This document shows positions 7,922-19,075 of a DNA stretch of 64,000 bases, in pieces. The DNA comes from Haloarcula mannanilytica (GTDB taxonomy: Archaea; Halobacteriota; Halobacteria; Halobacteriales; Haloarculaceae), in NCBI RefSeq assembly GCF_005406125.1, contig NZ_BIXZ01000008.1, forward strand, positions 94,459-158,458, read 5' to 3'. Positions within the stretch are counted from its first letter, which is position 1. Each line of letters begins with the position of its first letter. The notes under the pieces are model-generated. The model made no database searches. It was not told the origin of the DNA and saw only the letters and a program-made list of their open reading frames with translations. The position numbers were made by a program, and so were the translations under genes.

Positions 7922-8830
7922 ATGGAACAGGGCGTCATCGATGTCGGGTCACTGGCCGGCGGTATCGATTTGCAGGCAACTGTCGAGAGCGGACAGTCCT
8001 ACCTTTGGAACCGGGAGGACGGCACAATGTATCAGCGCGACGGGGCGACCGGCAGCGACGCGTGGTACTGGACGACGGTCCGCCGTGACGGGTCGCCAGC
8101 GGTCCTCCGCGTCCGCCAACGAAACGGGGACCTCGAATGGGAGTCGACAGTTGACGCCGAGCGGGACCTCAGACGCCTGCTTCGCCTCGATGATGACCTC
8201 CCTGCAATAAGGGAGACAGCGCCAGAGGATGACGTGGTCCAGTCGGCCTATGATACGTTCTGGGGGATGCGGCTGGTGCAGGACCCGCCGTTCGGGACCC
8301 TCATCTCGTTCATCTGTTCGGCCCAGATGCGGGTCGCGCGGATCCACAGCATGCAGCAGTCGCTCCGGGATGCGTTCGGCGAAGCGGTCGAATTCGACGG
8401 CCGGACGTACAACGCCTATCCGACGGCCGATGCGCTGGCCGAAACGACGGAGGAGCGGCTTCGGGACCTCGGACTGGGCTACCGCGCGCCGTACGTCCAG
8501 CGCACTGCGGAAATGGTCGCAACCGGCGAGGCTGACCCCGAGGAAACCGTGGGCCTCAGCTACGAGGACGCCAGGAAGTCGCTCACCCGGTTCGTCGGCG
8601 TCGGCGACAAGGTCGCGGACTGCATCTTGCTGTTCTCGCTTGGCTACCTCGAAGCGGTCCCGCTAGACACGTGGATCCGTTCGACCATCGAGGAGTACTA
8701 CCCGGAGTGTGATCGGGGGAACTACACCGACACGTCCCGGGCCATCCGAGATGCACTCGGCGGCGAGTACGCCGGCTACACGCAGACGTACCTCTTCCAT
8801 TATCTCCGAACGGGTAGTGACGAGAACTGA
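7922..8830 (+). CDS. ogg: 8-oxoguanine DNA glycosylase (OGG1 family)
   Basis: 302 residues. The N-terminal domain (GQSYLWNRE) precedes the helix-hairpin-helix glycosylase core. LTRFVGVGDKVADCILLFSL is the HhH element with the catalytic Lys of bifunctional glycosylase/AP lyases. AVPLDTWI supplies the catalytic Asp (the G/P-V-D type motif). It should excise 8-oxoG from DNA and cut the abasic site by beta-elimination. It is followed 52 bases later by the acylphosphatase gene. Confidence 0.9.
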   Translation: MEQGVIDVGSLAGGIDLQATVESGQSYLWNREDGTMYQRDGATGSDAWYWTTVRRDGSPAVLRVRQRNGDLEWESTVDAERDLRRLLRLDDDLPAIRETAPEDDVVQSAYDTFWGMRLVQDPPFGTLISFICSAQMRVARIHSMQQSLRDAFGEAVEFDGRTYNAYPTADALAETTEERLRDLGLGYRAPYVQRTAEMVATGEADPEETVGLSYEDARKSLTRFVGVGDKVADCILLFSLGYLEAVPLDTWIRSTIEEYYPECDRGNYTDTSRAIRDALGGEYAGYTQTYLFHYLRTGSDEN

Positions 8831-8882
8831 CGCGGTGTGGTGGAGCGATAGTATAACAGAGCACGACGGCAAACCCCCGGAT

Positions 8883-9158
8883 ATGGCTCGCACGCGAGCA
8901 CACGTGTTCGTCTCCGGTCGTGTTCAGGGCGTCTACTACAGAGCGACCACGCGGGAGCGCGCACAGGACCAGGGCGTCGACGGGTGGGTCCGGAACCTCG
9001 ACGACGGCCGCGTCGAAGCGGTGTTCGAAGGCCCCGAAGACGATGTGGACGCGATGGTCGAGTTCTGCCACGAAGGAAGCGACCGTGCAGACGTGACCGA
9101 TGTCGAAGTAGAGTACGAGGACCCCGACGGCATCGACGGCTTCGAGGTCCGCTGGTAG
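8883..9158 (+). CDS. acyP: Acylphosphatase
   Basis: 91 residues from the ATG at 8883. The signature GRVQGVYYRATTRERA holds the catalytic Arg, and GWVRNLDDGRVEAVFEG holds the catalytic Asn. This is a full-length, single-domain cytosolic enzyme that hydrolyses acyl phosphates. It is the usual family length and starts exactly where the conserved beta strand begins. It lies between ogg and nnr on the same strand. Confidence 0.95.
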   Translation: MARTRAHVFVSGRVQGVYYRATTRERAQDQGVDGWVRNLDDGRVEAVFEGPEDDVDAMVEFCHEGSDRADVTDVEVEYEDPDGIDGFEVRW

Positions 9159-9204
9159 GCCGCCGTCCCGTAGCATTACTTCACTGGCGACCGAAGCCGC
9201 GAGT

Positions 9205-10650
9205 ATGCTCACTGGCTCCGAAATGGGTGTCGTCGACGAGAACGCCGCCGCCCTCGGCGTCCCGCGCAAACAGCTGATGGAGTCGTCCGGTCACGCCGTC
9301 GCACGAGCGGTCCGTGCCCTCGCGGACCCGGGCGATGCGGTCACCGTCGTCGCCGGGCGGGGGAACAACGGCGGGGACGCGCTCGTCACCGCCCGCTTTC
9401 TCGACGACTACGACCTCCACGTGCTCTTGCTGGGCCGCCCTGACGCCATCTCGACGACGATTGCCCGGGAGAACTGGGAAGCACTCCAGCACGCCGAGTA
9501 CCCTACGGAAACAGTCAAAGATGCCTCGGCGTTCGAACTCGGAACGCCCGACGTGGTCGTCGACGCGATGCTCGGGACAGGAATCGCCGGTGACCTCCGG
9601 GAACCGGAAGCGACGGCCGCTGCGGCGATGAGCGAGAGCGACGCGACCGTACTCTCGGTCGATGTCCCGTCCGGTCTCGACGCGGAGACGGGACGGTTGG
9701 CCGACAACGCCGTCGACACCGACCACGTCGTCACGTTCCACGACACGAAGCCCGGCCTGCCGGACCTCGACGTGCCGGTCACCGTGGCCGACATCGGCAT
9801 CCCCGACGCGGCGGAGCTGTTCGTCGAGCGGGGCGACCTCACGCGCCTCGAACGGGACCCCGCGAGCCACAAAGGCGACAACGGCGAAGTGCTGGTCGTC
9901 GGTGGCGGCCCCTACACCGGCGCGCCAGCGCTCGCGGCGCAGGCTGCACTCAGGGGCGGGGCCGACCTCGTCCGGGTCGCCTGTCCGACGGTTGTGGCCC
10001 GCGAAATCCAGTCCTACAGCGAGAACCTTATCCTGCGACCGTTCGACGGTGACCACCTCGCACCGCCACACGTCGACCGCCTCGCCGACCTGGCGGCCGA
10101 CCACGACACCCTTCTTCTCGGACCGGGACTGGGCGACGCGGACGCGACGCTGGAGGCGGTCGGAGACCTGCTGGCCGAGTTCGAGGGGACAGCGGTCGTC
10201 GATGCCGACGCGCTGTCGGTGGTGCCGAATATCGAAACGGACGCAGAACTCATCTGCACGCCCCACCAAGGCGAACTCCGAGATATGGGCGGTGAGACCG
10301 CCGACGACTGGCGGGACCGCGCAGATCTCGTCGAGTCCTTCGCGGCGGACCTCGACCAGACGCTCCTGGTCAAAGGCCCCTACGACATCATTTCCGACGG
10401 CGAGCGGACCCGCGTCAGCCGCACGGGCAATCCGGGCATGACGGTAGGCGGGACCGGCGACGTACTCGCCGGCGTGACGGGCGCACTCGCCTGCGTTCAA
10501 GACCCGATCGACGCGGCCGCCATCGCCGCCTACACCGTCGGCAGCGTCGGCGACCGCGTCGTCGATGACCGCGGCTACGGACTGGTCGCAACGGACCTGC
10601 TGGACGGCATCCCGCAGGTGCTGTGGCAGCGAGAAGCAACGGCGGAGTGA
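9205..10650 (+). CDS. nnr: Bifunctional NAD(P)H-hydrate epimerase/dehydratase (Nnr, YjeF type)
   Basis: 481 residues. The N-terminal half (about 1-210) is the NnrE epimerase with VVAGRGNNGGDALV and DAMLGTGI. The C-terminal half is the NnrD ADP/ATP-dependent dehydratase with GHKGD-like SHKGDNGEVLVVGGG, LLLGPGLG, and the nucleotide site NPGMTVGGTGDVLAG. Together the domains repair damaged NADHX/NADPHX. Length and fusion order match other archaeal Nnr proteins. It converges on hflX, separated by six bases. Confidence 0.95.
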   Translation: MLTGSEMGVVDENAAALGVPRKQLMESSGHAVARAVRALADPGDAVTVVAGRGNNGGDALVTARFLDDYDLHVLLLGRPDAISTTIARENWEALQHAEYPTETVKDASAFELGTPDVVVDAMLGTGIAGDLREPEATAAAAMSESDATVLSVDVPSGLDAETGRLADNAVDTDHVVTFHDTKPGLPDLDVPVTVADIGIPDAAELFVERGDLTRLERDPASHKGDNGEVLVVGGGPYTGAPALAAQAALRGGADLVRVACPTVVAREIQSYSENLILRPFDGDHLAPPHVDRLADLAADHDTLLLGPGLGDADATLEAVGDLLAEFEGTAVVDADALSVVPNIETDAELICTPHQGELRDMGGETADDWRDRADLVESFAADLDQTLLVKGPYDIISDGERTRVSRTGNPGMTVGGTGDVLAGVTGALACVQDPIDAAAIAAYTVGSVGDRVVDDRGYGLVATDLLDGIPQVLWQREATAE

Positions 10651-10656
10651 CCGCAG

Positions 10657-11967
10657 TCAGGCCGACGCACCGACCAGTTCCCCAGCTCTCGACCGGGACT
10701 GCTCGATGATGGCCGGCCGCGCCTCGAACTCGATGACCACTTGGTCGCCGTAATCGACCGTGTCGACGCTGGCGTGGTCGTGAATCCATGAGACCAGACT
10801 CATCGTGTCGTCGGTCATCGGGAGCACGAGGCGCTCACGCTCGTAATCCGGCAGTTCGTGGTCGATGCGGTCCGCCAGGTCATCGATGTTCAGCCCCTGC
10901 TTTGCGCTGACGGCAACGGGGTTCGGGGCCAGCGAGGAGAGGGCGTCTTTCTTCCGGCGGATTTCCTCGTCGTCAACCATGTCGGTCTTGTTGAGGACCG
11001 TGACGATGGGGGCCTCGTTGCGCTCGTACAGCGTGTCGTGGCTCGTCACCAGTTTCTCCCGGATCTCCTCGACTGATTCGGAGATGTCGACGACGAGCAA
11101 GACGAGGTCGGCGTGGTACACCGACCCGAGCGTGGACTTGAACGACTCGACGAGCCAGTGGGGGAGATCCTGGATGAACCCGACAGTGTCGGTGACAAGG
11201 ACCTCGCGCTTGCCGACCTCGGCGCGTCGCGTGGTCGTCCCGAGGGTCGTGAACAGACGGTCCTCGCTCTCGGCCGTCGTATCGAGGTCGGGATGCAAGT
11301 CGTCGTTCTCGTCGACATCGAGGTCGTCGGCGAGGCGTCGCAGGAGCGTCGACTTCCCGGCATTGGTGTAGCCCGCGAGGGCCACGAGGTCGAAGCCGGA
11401 CTCCCGGCGCTGCTCCCGGCGGTGGCGCTCGGTCTCCTCGATGGACTCCAGTTCGTCCCGGATGTTGGCGATCTGCTTTTTGATGTCCTCTTCGCGGGAC
11501 TCGTCGTACTCGCCGAGGCCCATGAACCCCGGTCGCTCGTCGCGTTTGGCCAGGCTCGCTTTGGCCTCGGCCCGCGGGAGTTCGTAGCGAAGCTCCGCGA
11601 GTTCGACCTGGAGCTGGGCCTTCCGCGTCTGGGCCCGCTGGCCGAATATTTCGAGGATGAGCCGGAAGCGGTCGATGACGCGCACCCGCTCGGGGAGTTC
11701 GTTCCCGATGTTGTACGTCTGGTACGGGCCGAGCTGATTATCGAAGATGACGACAGCGACCCCTTCGCGGGCGACCGCGTTGCTCAATCGCGTTACCTTC
11801 CCCTCGCCGAGGTGGTACGCCGGGTCCTCCGTCCTGGTCTGTGTGATCTCGTCGACGACCTCGTACCCCGCCGCCCGCGCGAGGTCCCGAATCTCTTCGG
11901 TGTCGGCGGTGCCACTGTCGACACGTTTCGCGATGACCGCTCGTTCCGTGGTGTGTGTCGCCGTCAC
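10657..11967 (-). CDS. hflX: HflX-family ribosome-associated GTPase
   Basis: 436 residues. The HflX N-terminal domain has DNQLGPYQTYNI, then a coiled coil with QTRKAQLQVELAELRYELPR. The GTPase domain follows: GYTNAGKSTL (Walker A, near residue 200), DTVGFIQDLPHWLVESFKST (G3) and LNKTDMV (G4). HflX proteins split stalled or stressed 70S ribosomes. The start is a GTG at 11967, with a TATA-like TTAAATAA box 27 bases upstream, consistent with a leaderless GTG-start mRNA. Confidence 0.93.
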   Translation of the reverse strand: MTATHTTERAVIAKRVDSGTADTEEIRDLARAAGYEVVDEITQTRTEDPAYHLGEGKVTRLSNAVAREGVAVVIFDNQLGPYQTYNIGNELPERVRVIDRFRLILEIFGQRAQTRKAQLQVELAELRYELPRAEAKASLAKRDERPGFMGLGEYDESREEDIKKQIANIRDELESIEETERHRREQRRESGFDLVALAGYTNAGKSTLLRRLADDLDVDENDDLHPDLDTTAESEDRLFTTLGTTTRRAEVGKREVLVTDTVGFIQDLPHWLVESFKSTLGSVYHADLVLLVVDISESVEEIREKLVTSHDTLYERNEAPIVTVLNKTDMVDDEEIRRKKDALSSLAPNPVAVSAKQGLNIDDLADRIDHELPDYERERLVLPMTDDTMSLVSWIHDHASVDTVDYGDQVVIEFEARPAIIEQSRSRAGELVGASA

Positions 11968-11989
11968 TCGTTGGAAAACTACGGTGTCC

Positions 11990-12000
11990 GATTATTTAAC
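11990..12000 (-). promoter_or_regulatory. TATA-like box of hflX
   Basis: On the minus strand GTTAAATAATC lies about 27 bases before the GTG start at 11967. No in-frame ATG lies nearby, so this supports the GTG start. Confidence 0.55.
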
Positions 12001-12068
12001 CCCCGGGGTGGCTCCGATAGCTGATTCAATACGCACGCAAAAACCGCAAAACCGGGTCGCAGCCGCGA

Positions 12069-14321
<2,253 letters not shown>

Positions 14322-14401
14322 TTATGAGTAAAGAAATGGCATCGTGTGGAAAATATTTCCCCGAGTTCTACGGGAGAATCCTATTAGCAGTGGTTCGGTT
14401 C

Positions 14402-14460
14402 CCCCTGGTTCGTACCTGAGTATAAAAAGAGAGTTCCAGGGGAGCACAAAGGATTTAAAA
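14402..14460 (+). promoter_or_regulatory. Promoter region of the FUN14 gene
   Basis: ATTTAAAA (14453-14460) is a TATA-like box about 26 bases before the ATG at 14482. A second box, TATAAAAA (14421-14428), lies inside an inverted repeat, CCCCTGG (14402-14408) and CCAGGGG (14436-14442). The pair could be alternative promoters or an operator around the distal one. Confidence 0.5.
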
Positions 14461-14481
14461 ACAGGCAGTCAGGTACGCGGT

Positions 14482-14829
14482 ATGGGTGAGTTCGTACTGC
14501 AACTAGATGGGTTGGGCCTCCAGCAGATGGGCCTCGAATTCGGTGGTGGCGGCCTCATCGGCGGCATCATCGGGTTCGCCGCGAAGAAAGTCGCCAAACT
14601 CATCGCCGTCATCGTCGGCATCGAGTTGGCGCTGTTCAAGTTCCTGGAGACGCGTGGTATCCTCGAAGTGAACTGGAACGCGATAGGTGGGGCCGCACAG
14701 AACGCGACCGGCACGGCCGGGGACGCGGCGGCGGCCCAGCCGCCGTCCTGGGTCATGTCGCTGCTCTCGGCACTACCCGTCAGTGCCGGATTCACCGCCG
14801 GCTTCCTGGTGGGGTTCAAGAAGGGGTAA
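14482..14829 (+). CDS. FUN14 family membrane protein
   Basis: 115 residues from the ATG at 14482. A Gly-rich N-terminal segment (EFGGGGLIGGIIGFAAKKVAKLIAVIVGIELALFKFLE) and a C-terminal helix ending SAGFTAGFLVGFKKG are typical of the FUN14 family, giving two or three membrane passes. Bacterial and archaeal members have no assigned function, although the eukaryotic relative is a mitophagy receptor. It is a single gene convergent with the SBDS operon. Confidence 0.85.
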   Translation: MGEFVLQLDGLGLQQMGLEFGGGGLIGGIIGFAAKKVAKLIAVIVGIELALFKFLETRGILEVNWNAIGGAAQNATGTAGDAAAAQPPSWVMSLLSALPVSAGFTAGFLVGFKKG

Positions 14830-14844
14830 CGCGACGCCGCGGCG

Positions 14845-15573
14845 TCAGCCGCGCGTACTGATGTCGTCTTCGTCTTTGATTATTTGGGTCTCTGCCTCGC
14901 CACTGGTGTGTTCGTTCACCACGTCGTAGAAGTCGTTTTGCAGGCCGGCTGGGAACGTCATGACGCCGACCCACGACCCGTCGGACTGCCACTCCTCGCG
15001 TTCGAGGTCGCCGAACTGCCGGATCTGTGCCTGGGCGCTCCCGGCGTAGTCCGCTGGGACCTGTACGGCGACGGTGACCTCGTCGAACCGGATGGGAATG
15101 ACCGGCCGGAGCGCATCGAGGGCGTCGTCGACCTGTGCCTCGACGGGCTCCATCGGGTCGACCCTGAAGTCCGTCTCTTCGAGCGCAGACTCGATGCGCT
15201 CCGGTGGGTGTGGCGCGTCGTCCATCTGTGGGTTGACCGCGTTGCGCGTGATCCGCTGGATGAGCTGTTTGTGCTTTTGCTCTTGCATCTCGCGGCGCTG
15301 GTCGGCCGTGATCTGGATTTCGCCCCGTTTGATGACTTCGGGGATAATCGCCATCGGATCGGTAGTGTCGAACACCTCTTCGAGCATGTTCTCGGGCGGT
15401 CGGTCCCCCCGCGAGGCGTCTTCGAACACGTCCTCTGCCGCGATGACATCTTCGAGGTCCCCGTCGAAGTCATCACGTTTTATCGCTAGCGCAGCGTCCG
15501 GATCCACCAGTACCTCGAACCGCTGACCGTGGGATTCGAGGCGCGCCGTCACCGCCTCGTCAAGCGATATCAT
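14845..15573 (-). CDS. sbds: SBDS/Sdo1 ribosome maturation protein
   Basis: 242 residues from the ATG at 15573 (MISLDEAVTARLESHGQRFEVLVDPDAAL), the standard family start. Domain I has LEDVIAAEDVFEDASRGDRPPEN. Domain II has a QRREMQEQKHKQLIQRI helix and NPQMDDAPHPPERIE, and domain III is the ferredoxin-like PIRFDEVTVAVQVPADYAG. SBDS helps release the anti-association factor aIF6 from new large subunits. It lies downstream of psmA in the conserved archaeal proteasome/RNase P operon. Confidence 0.95.
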   Translation of the reverse strand: MISLDEAVTARLESHGQRFEVLVDPDAALAIKRDDFDGDLEDVIAAEDVFEDASRGDRPPENMLEEVFDTTDPMAIIPEVIKRGEIQITADQRREMQEQKHKQLIQRITRNAVNPQMDDAPHPPERIESALEETDFRVDPMEPVEAQVDDALDALRPVIPIRFDEVTVAVQVPADYAGSAQAQIRQFGDLEREEWQSDGSWVGVMTFPAGLQNDFYDVVNEHTSGEAETQIIKDEDDISTRG

Positions 15574-15655
15574 ACCCGTTGGTAGCAGTGGGCCAGTTAA
15601 AGGCCTTACTGCGTGACGGAGAAAGTCCAGTCGCCCGCGAGGGCCGTCGGAAGCG

Positions 15656-16438
15656 TTACTCTTCGGTGTCGTCGTCTTCGTCGTCCGCGTCGACCTCCTC
15701 CTCGCCAGTGTCAAGTAGGTCGGCCTCCGCGAGGTGGGCTTCCTTCTCCTCGTCGGTCAGCTGACCGAAGGTCTCCGTGTCGGCATCGACCGTCGCGACG
15801 CCGATGCCTTCCGGCGTGAGTCCGTCCTCGTTGACCGAGGCGAGAGCGGCCAGCGCGAGGTCGACGCCCTCGTCGAGGTCCATGCCCTCGTCGTAGTGCT
15901 CTTCAAGATAGTCCCGGATGTCGCCGCGGTCGGCCCCGACGGCGAGGGCCTTCCACTCGTAGGGCGTCCCGGAGGGGTCGGTCTCGAACAGGCGCGGCTC
16001 GCCGTTGACGATGCCGCCGATGATGAGCGCGACGCCGAACGGGCGCGCGCCCCCGACCTGCGTGTACTGCTGGATGTAGTCGGTGATTTCCTTGGTGAGG
16101 GTCTCGACGCCGACCGGCTCGCCGTAGCGCAGCTGGTTCACCTGTGCCTGCCGGCGGGCGAAGTCGATGAGCTGTCGAGCGTCGGCGACGTGGCCGGCCG
16201 AGGCGATGCCGATGTGGTCGTCGGCCTTGTGGATCTTCTCGACGGAGGAGCGCTCCATCAGCGGCGACCGGATGCGCTTATCCACGGCGAGAACGACGCC
16301 GTCACTCGTTCTGACGCCGATGCTTGCTGTGCCGCGTTTGACCGCTTCGCGGGCGTATTCGACCTGGTAAAGGCGTCCGTCCGGGGAGAAGATAGTGATC
16401 CCGCGGTCGTAGGCCTGCTGTTGGTTTTGTCCCTGCAT
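15656..16438 (-). CDS. psmA: Proteasome alpha subunit
   Basis: 260 residues. The N-terminal gate and H0 region DRGITIFSPDGRLYQVEYAREAVKRG is diagnostic of alpha subunits. The ASIGVRTSDGVVLAVDKR strand and GGARPFGVALIIGG follow. The tail after residue 230 is acidic (DTGEEEVDADDEDDDTEE), as in haloarchaea. It forms the outer ring of the 20S core particle. It starts two bases after the stop of rnp2, so it is translated in the same operon. Confidence 0.97.
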   Translation of the reverse strand: MQGQNQQQAYDRGITIFSPDGRLYQVEYAREAVKRGTASIGVRTSDGVVLAVDKRIRSPLMERSSVEKIHKADDHIGIASAGHVADARQLIDFARRQAQVNQLRYGEPVGVETLTKEITDYIQQYTQVGGARPFGVALIIGGIVNGEPRLFETDPSGTPYEWKALAVGADRGDIRDYLEEHYDEGMDLDEGVDLALAALASVNEDGLTPEGIGVATVDADTETFGQLTDEEKEAHLAEADLLDTGEEEVDADDEDDDTEE

Positions 16439-16440
16439 AG

Positions 16441-16926
16441 TTATCGGAAATCGAGTGCTGTCGCGCCGACGAACGCGCCGTCGGAGGCCGTTTCGACATC
16501 GTAGCGCGGCGGCCGAACCGTAGCCCCCCGGTCTGCGTTCTCGAACACGACGTGTCTCTGTTCAGTGGGTTCCGGCGGCCCGCGTATATACTTTTCTTCA
16601 CAGGCGCGCACGGTGCCGCTAATCCCCCGGACACGGACCCGAACCTCGTCGTCGTCGATGCTGTCGACACAGGCAAGCGCCGCGCGGGCCGGGTCCGTTT
16701 GGCCGCGTCTGGTCCGGACGATTGCCTCAGCCGTGCCGTCGTAGTCGTGGAACTGGAGGACTGTCATATCCGTCTCGGCGCTACCGGTGTCACCCAGCAG
16801 ATTCTGTGCGGCGTACCACACCGCCCGCTGGAACGCCCGGCGGTCGAGTGACGCCGTCGGCCACGTCTCGATGCCGACGGCGAGATAGCGCCATCGGGGC
16901 CGGAGATGTTTCGGGAGGTGTTTCAT
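16441..16926 (-). CDS. rnp2: Ribonuclease P protein component 2 (Pop5)
   Basis: 161 residues. MKHLPKHLRPRWRYLAVGIE opens the Pop5/Rnp2 fold, followed by FQRAVWYAAQNLLGDTGSAET and a C-terminal RVRVRGISGTVRACEEKYI block. It pairs with Rpp30 (Rnp3) to activate RNase P RNA for tRNA 5' maturation. The gene lies 81 bases after rnp3 and two bases before psmA, matching the usual archaeal gene order. Confidence 0.93.
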   Translation of the reverse strand: MKHLPKHLRPRWRYLAVGIETWPTASLDRRAFQRAVWYAAQNLLGDTGSAETDMTVLQFHDYDGTAEAIVRTRRGQTDPARAALACVDSIDDDEVRVRVRGISGTVRACEEKYIRGPPEPTEQRHVVFENADRGATVRPPRYDVETASDGAFVGATALDFR

Positions 16927-17007
16927 ACGCCGGGATTGGGGCGGAGGACAATGAGCGGTGCGATGTGGCTACTTGCAGTCCTTGTGGTCAACAGATCGAC
17001 AGCGTAG

Positions 17008-17727
17008 CTACTCCCCGTTATCACCGACTTCGTCTGGGCCGTCCTCCAACCGAACGCCCGGTTCGATGACGGCGTCGCTCTGGCGTTCGCGGTTGCGCTC
17101 CACGACCCGACCCCACTCTGCCAGCCCCTCGCGCACGGTGTCGGCGTCGAAACCGATCGTCTCGCCCACGGCGATGATGTCCCGCGGCGCACGGATTTGC
17201 AGGTGATTGGTCGGCGACGCTGAGATGACAAAAGGCGCACCCGCATCCTCGACCAGTTCCCTGAGCTTCCGGAGTTCCTTGATGGCCCGGACGCGACTGC
17301 CCCCGGAGGCCCGGAGCACTGGGCCGAAATCAAACTCGACGCGGACGCCGTTGTCGGCTGCCGCGTTCGCCAGCACGTGGTTGAAATCGCCGTCCTCGCG
17401 CATCGGGTGAGCGAGTACGTCGACGGTCGGTTGCTCGACCGCGAACCGGTTGATGCGGCGGTCGCCGCCGTGGACGACGACAACCGTCCGGTCGCTCCGG
17501 TAGTTCCCGACGAAGCCGCTCGCCCGCGAGGGGTCCTCGGCCCGGACCTCGACGCCGGCCGCAACGTCGATGTCGTACGCGTCGCTGATTTCGTCGGCGT
17601 CGTAGTCCGCTTGTGCGTCGCCGTGGTTCCTGACGACGATGCCGTCATAGCCCGAGTCGGCGGCCGTCAGCACGTGCCGGGCGACGGTGCTGTCGCCGTC
17701 GGGGTGGGCGTAGACGGCCTCGTACAT
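17008..17727 (-). CDS. rnp3: Ribonuclease P protein component 3 (Rpp30)
   Basis: 239 residues from the ATG at 17727, which shares one base with the stop of the upstream gene (TGATG). It shows a PHP-like TIM barrel: YEAVYAHPDG, DGIVVRNHG, VVVVHGGDRRINRFAVEQPTVDVLAHPM and VEFDFGPVLRASGGSRVRAIKELRKL, then FVISASPTNHLQIRAPRDI. It is the binding partner of Rnp2 in archaeal RNase P. An alternative GTG start lies one codon upstream. Confidence 0.93.
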   Translation of the reverse strand: MYEAVYAHPDGDSTVARHVLTAADSGYDGIVVRNHGDAQADYDADEISDAYDIDVAAGVEVRAEDPSRASGFVGNYRSDRTVVVVHGGDRRINRFAVEQPTVDVLAHPMREDGDFNHVLANAAADNGVRVEFDFGPVLRASGGSRVRAIKELRKLRELVEDAGAPFVISASPTNHLQIRAPRDIIAVGETIGFDADTVREGLAEWGRVVERNRERQSDAVIEPGVRLEDGPDEVGDNGE

Positions 17728-18152
17728 CACAACTCCTCTAGGAGTTCGCGAGCGTTCGCCACGGCTTTCTCCCGCTTTGCGGGGTAGGCCTCGACTTTTG
17801 CCCGGAGCGTGATGCCGTCCCCGCGTTCGACATCGCCGCCAAACGCGGTCTGTTTGTCGAAAGTGAGAAAGAACGAACAGTTGTCGTCGACCCGGTCGTC
17901 AAGTTCCGCACGCACGGCGTCGATGTCCGGCGCTGACGCTACCTGCGTGAGCACGTGGCGAATGTCGTCCGCGTTCTCGACGCGGGCCGAGAGGACGACG
18001 ATGCGGTCGCCGTAGTGCCCCTCGCTCTGTGCGCGTTCGATGGGGTAGTCCTCCGGCAGGAACGTCCGGAGCGCTCCCTCGACACGCTTGCCGTCCTCTG
18101 TCGCGTAGCAGAAGGTCCGGAGGTCGACGTAGTGGAACGGAACCGACGACAT
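17727..18152 (-). CDS. Predicted exosome-associated RNA-binding protein (COG1325)
   Basis: 141 residues: MSSVPFHYVDLRTFCYATEDGKRVEGAL, then FLPEDYPIERAQSEGHYGDRIVVLSARVENADDIRHVL and a C-terminal basic helix AYPAKREKAVANARELL. This fits the COG1325 family, a small RNA-binding protein long linked by gene context to the archaeal exosome and RNase P. It overlaps rnp3 by one base. The exact role has not been shown. Confidence 0.85.
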   Translation of the reverse strand: MSSVPFHYVDLRTFCYATEDGKRVEGALRTFLPEDYPIERAQSEGHYGDRIVVLSARVENADDIRHVLTQVASAPDIDAVRAELDDRVDDNCSFFLTFDKQTAFGGDVERGDGITLRAKVEAYPAKREKAVANARELLEEL

Positions 18153-18159
18153 CGAGGCC

Positions 18160-18345
18160 CTACTCGTCCTCGGCGGCTTCGAGGTTGTCCTCGGGGACGC
18201 CCTGCTCCTGGCCGTCCTCGAAGGAAACCGTGTAGTTGGCGTCGCCGAACATGGTTTCGACGACCTGCGTGATGGTGCCTTCCTGGCCGTCGTAATCGCT
18301 GTGCTCGTCGTGGAGAATAACGCTGTCGTCCTCTTCGAATGCCAT
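18160..18345 (-). CDS. Small SH3-like/KOW-like (DUF1918-type) protein
   Basis: 61 residues: MAFEEDDSVILHDEHSDYDGQEGTITQVVETMFGDANYTVSFEDGQEQGVPEDNL. The pattern of a short beta barrel with DG-x2-G-x-I followed by YTVSFEDGQEQGVPEDNL resembles KOW/SH3-like barrels. It starts the RNase P/proteasome operon, with only seven bases between its stop and the next ATG. A nucleic-acid or ribosome role is inferred from context alone. Confidence 0.7.
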   Translation of the reverse strand: MAFEEDDSVILHDEHSDYDGQEGTITQVVETMFGDANYTVSFEDGQEQGVPEDNLEAAEDE

Positions 18346-18498
18346 ACCCGGCGGTACTCGGTGGCTCGTCAAAAAGGGACTGATTCCGTGTCGAAGGCTT
18401 ATAGGCACCTCGCGCCAACTGCTTGCCATGAGCAGCACGGCAGGGGTCCCCGGATACTCGTCGCCCTCACCACGGGCGCTGACACAGCGTTCGGACAG

Positions 18499-19068
18499 AT
18501 GACGAGCGTCGACGACCTGTGGTTTCTCGCCGACGGCGCGTGCCAGACTGCCGAGCAGACGTATCACCAGCTCCGGGAGGGCTACAGCGGCTACGTCGAG
18601 TTCACGCGCCACCGCAACGTCCCGCGAAACCGGTTTCGGGACGTTGCCATGGCCGCACGGGACCACGGCGCGCCCTACGGTGCACACACGCTCGCCTACA
18701 GACCCTCCGGCGAACTCCTGCTCGTCCGCCACGAAGGCGTCGACATGTGGGTTCTCCCCGGCGGCGAACTCGACAGCGACGAGTCCTTTCAGGAGGCCGC
18801 ACTGCGGGAGTTAGGCGAGGAAAGCGGCATCGAGGCGAGCATCGAGGGGCTGGCGATGCTCGGACGGGTCGAGTTCTACTGCGACGGCAACATGGCCTGG
18901 GGCGTCCTGCCGGTGTACGAGGCGCGGGCGGAGACGACCGACATCGCCGTCGACGACCCCGATCAGGAGATCAGCGAGGCCCGGTGGTTCGATGAACTGC
19001 CGGCCGATACGCGCGACCGCGAGGAGATTCTGACGTGGCGCGGACAGCGATTCGGCGGCGGGGCGTAG
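18499..19068 (+). CDS. Nudix hydrolase
   Basis: 189 residues from the ATG at 18499. A helical N-terminal extension (about 1-65) precedes the Nudix domain. The Nudix box begins GGELDSDESFQEAALRELGE and ends ESGI, matching GX5EX7REUXEEXGU with all metal-binding Glu residues. The substrate cannot be read from the sequence. The extension WFLADGACQTAEQTYHQL is shared by a haloarchaeal subgroup, as far as I recall. Confidence 0.88.
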   Translation: MTSVDDLWFLADGACQTAEQTYHQLREGYSGYVEFTRHRNVPRNRFRDVAMAARDHGAPYGAHTLAYRPSGELLLVRHEGVDMWVLPGGELDSDESFQEAALRELGEESGIEASIEGLAMLGRVEFYCDGNMAWGVLPVYEARAETTDIAVDDPDQEISEARWFDELPADTRDREEILTWRGQRFGGGA

Positions 19069-19075
19069 TCTTTCG

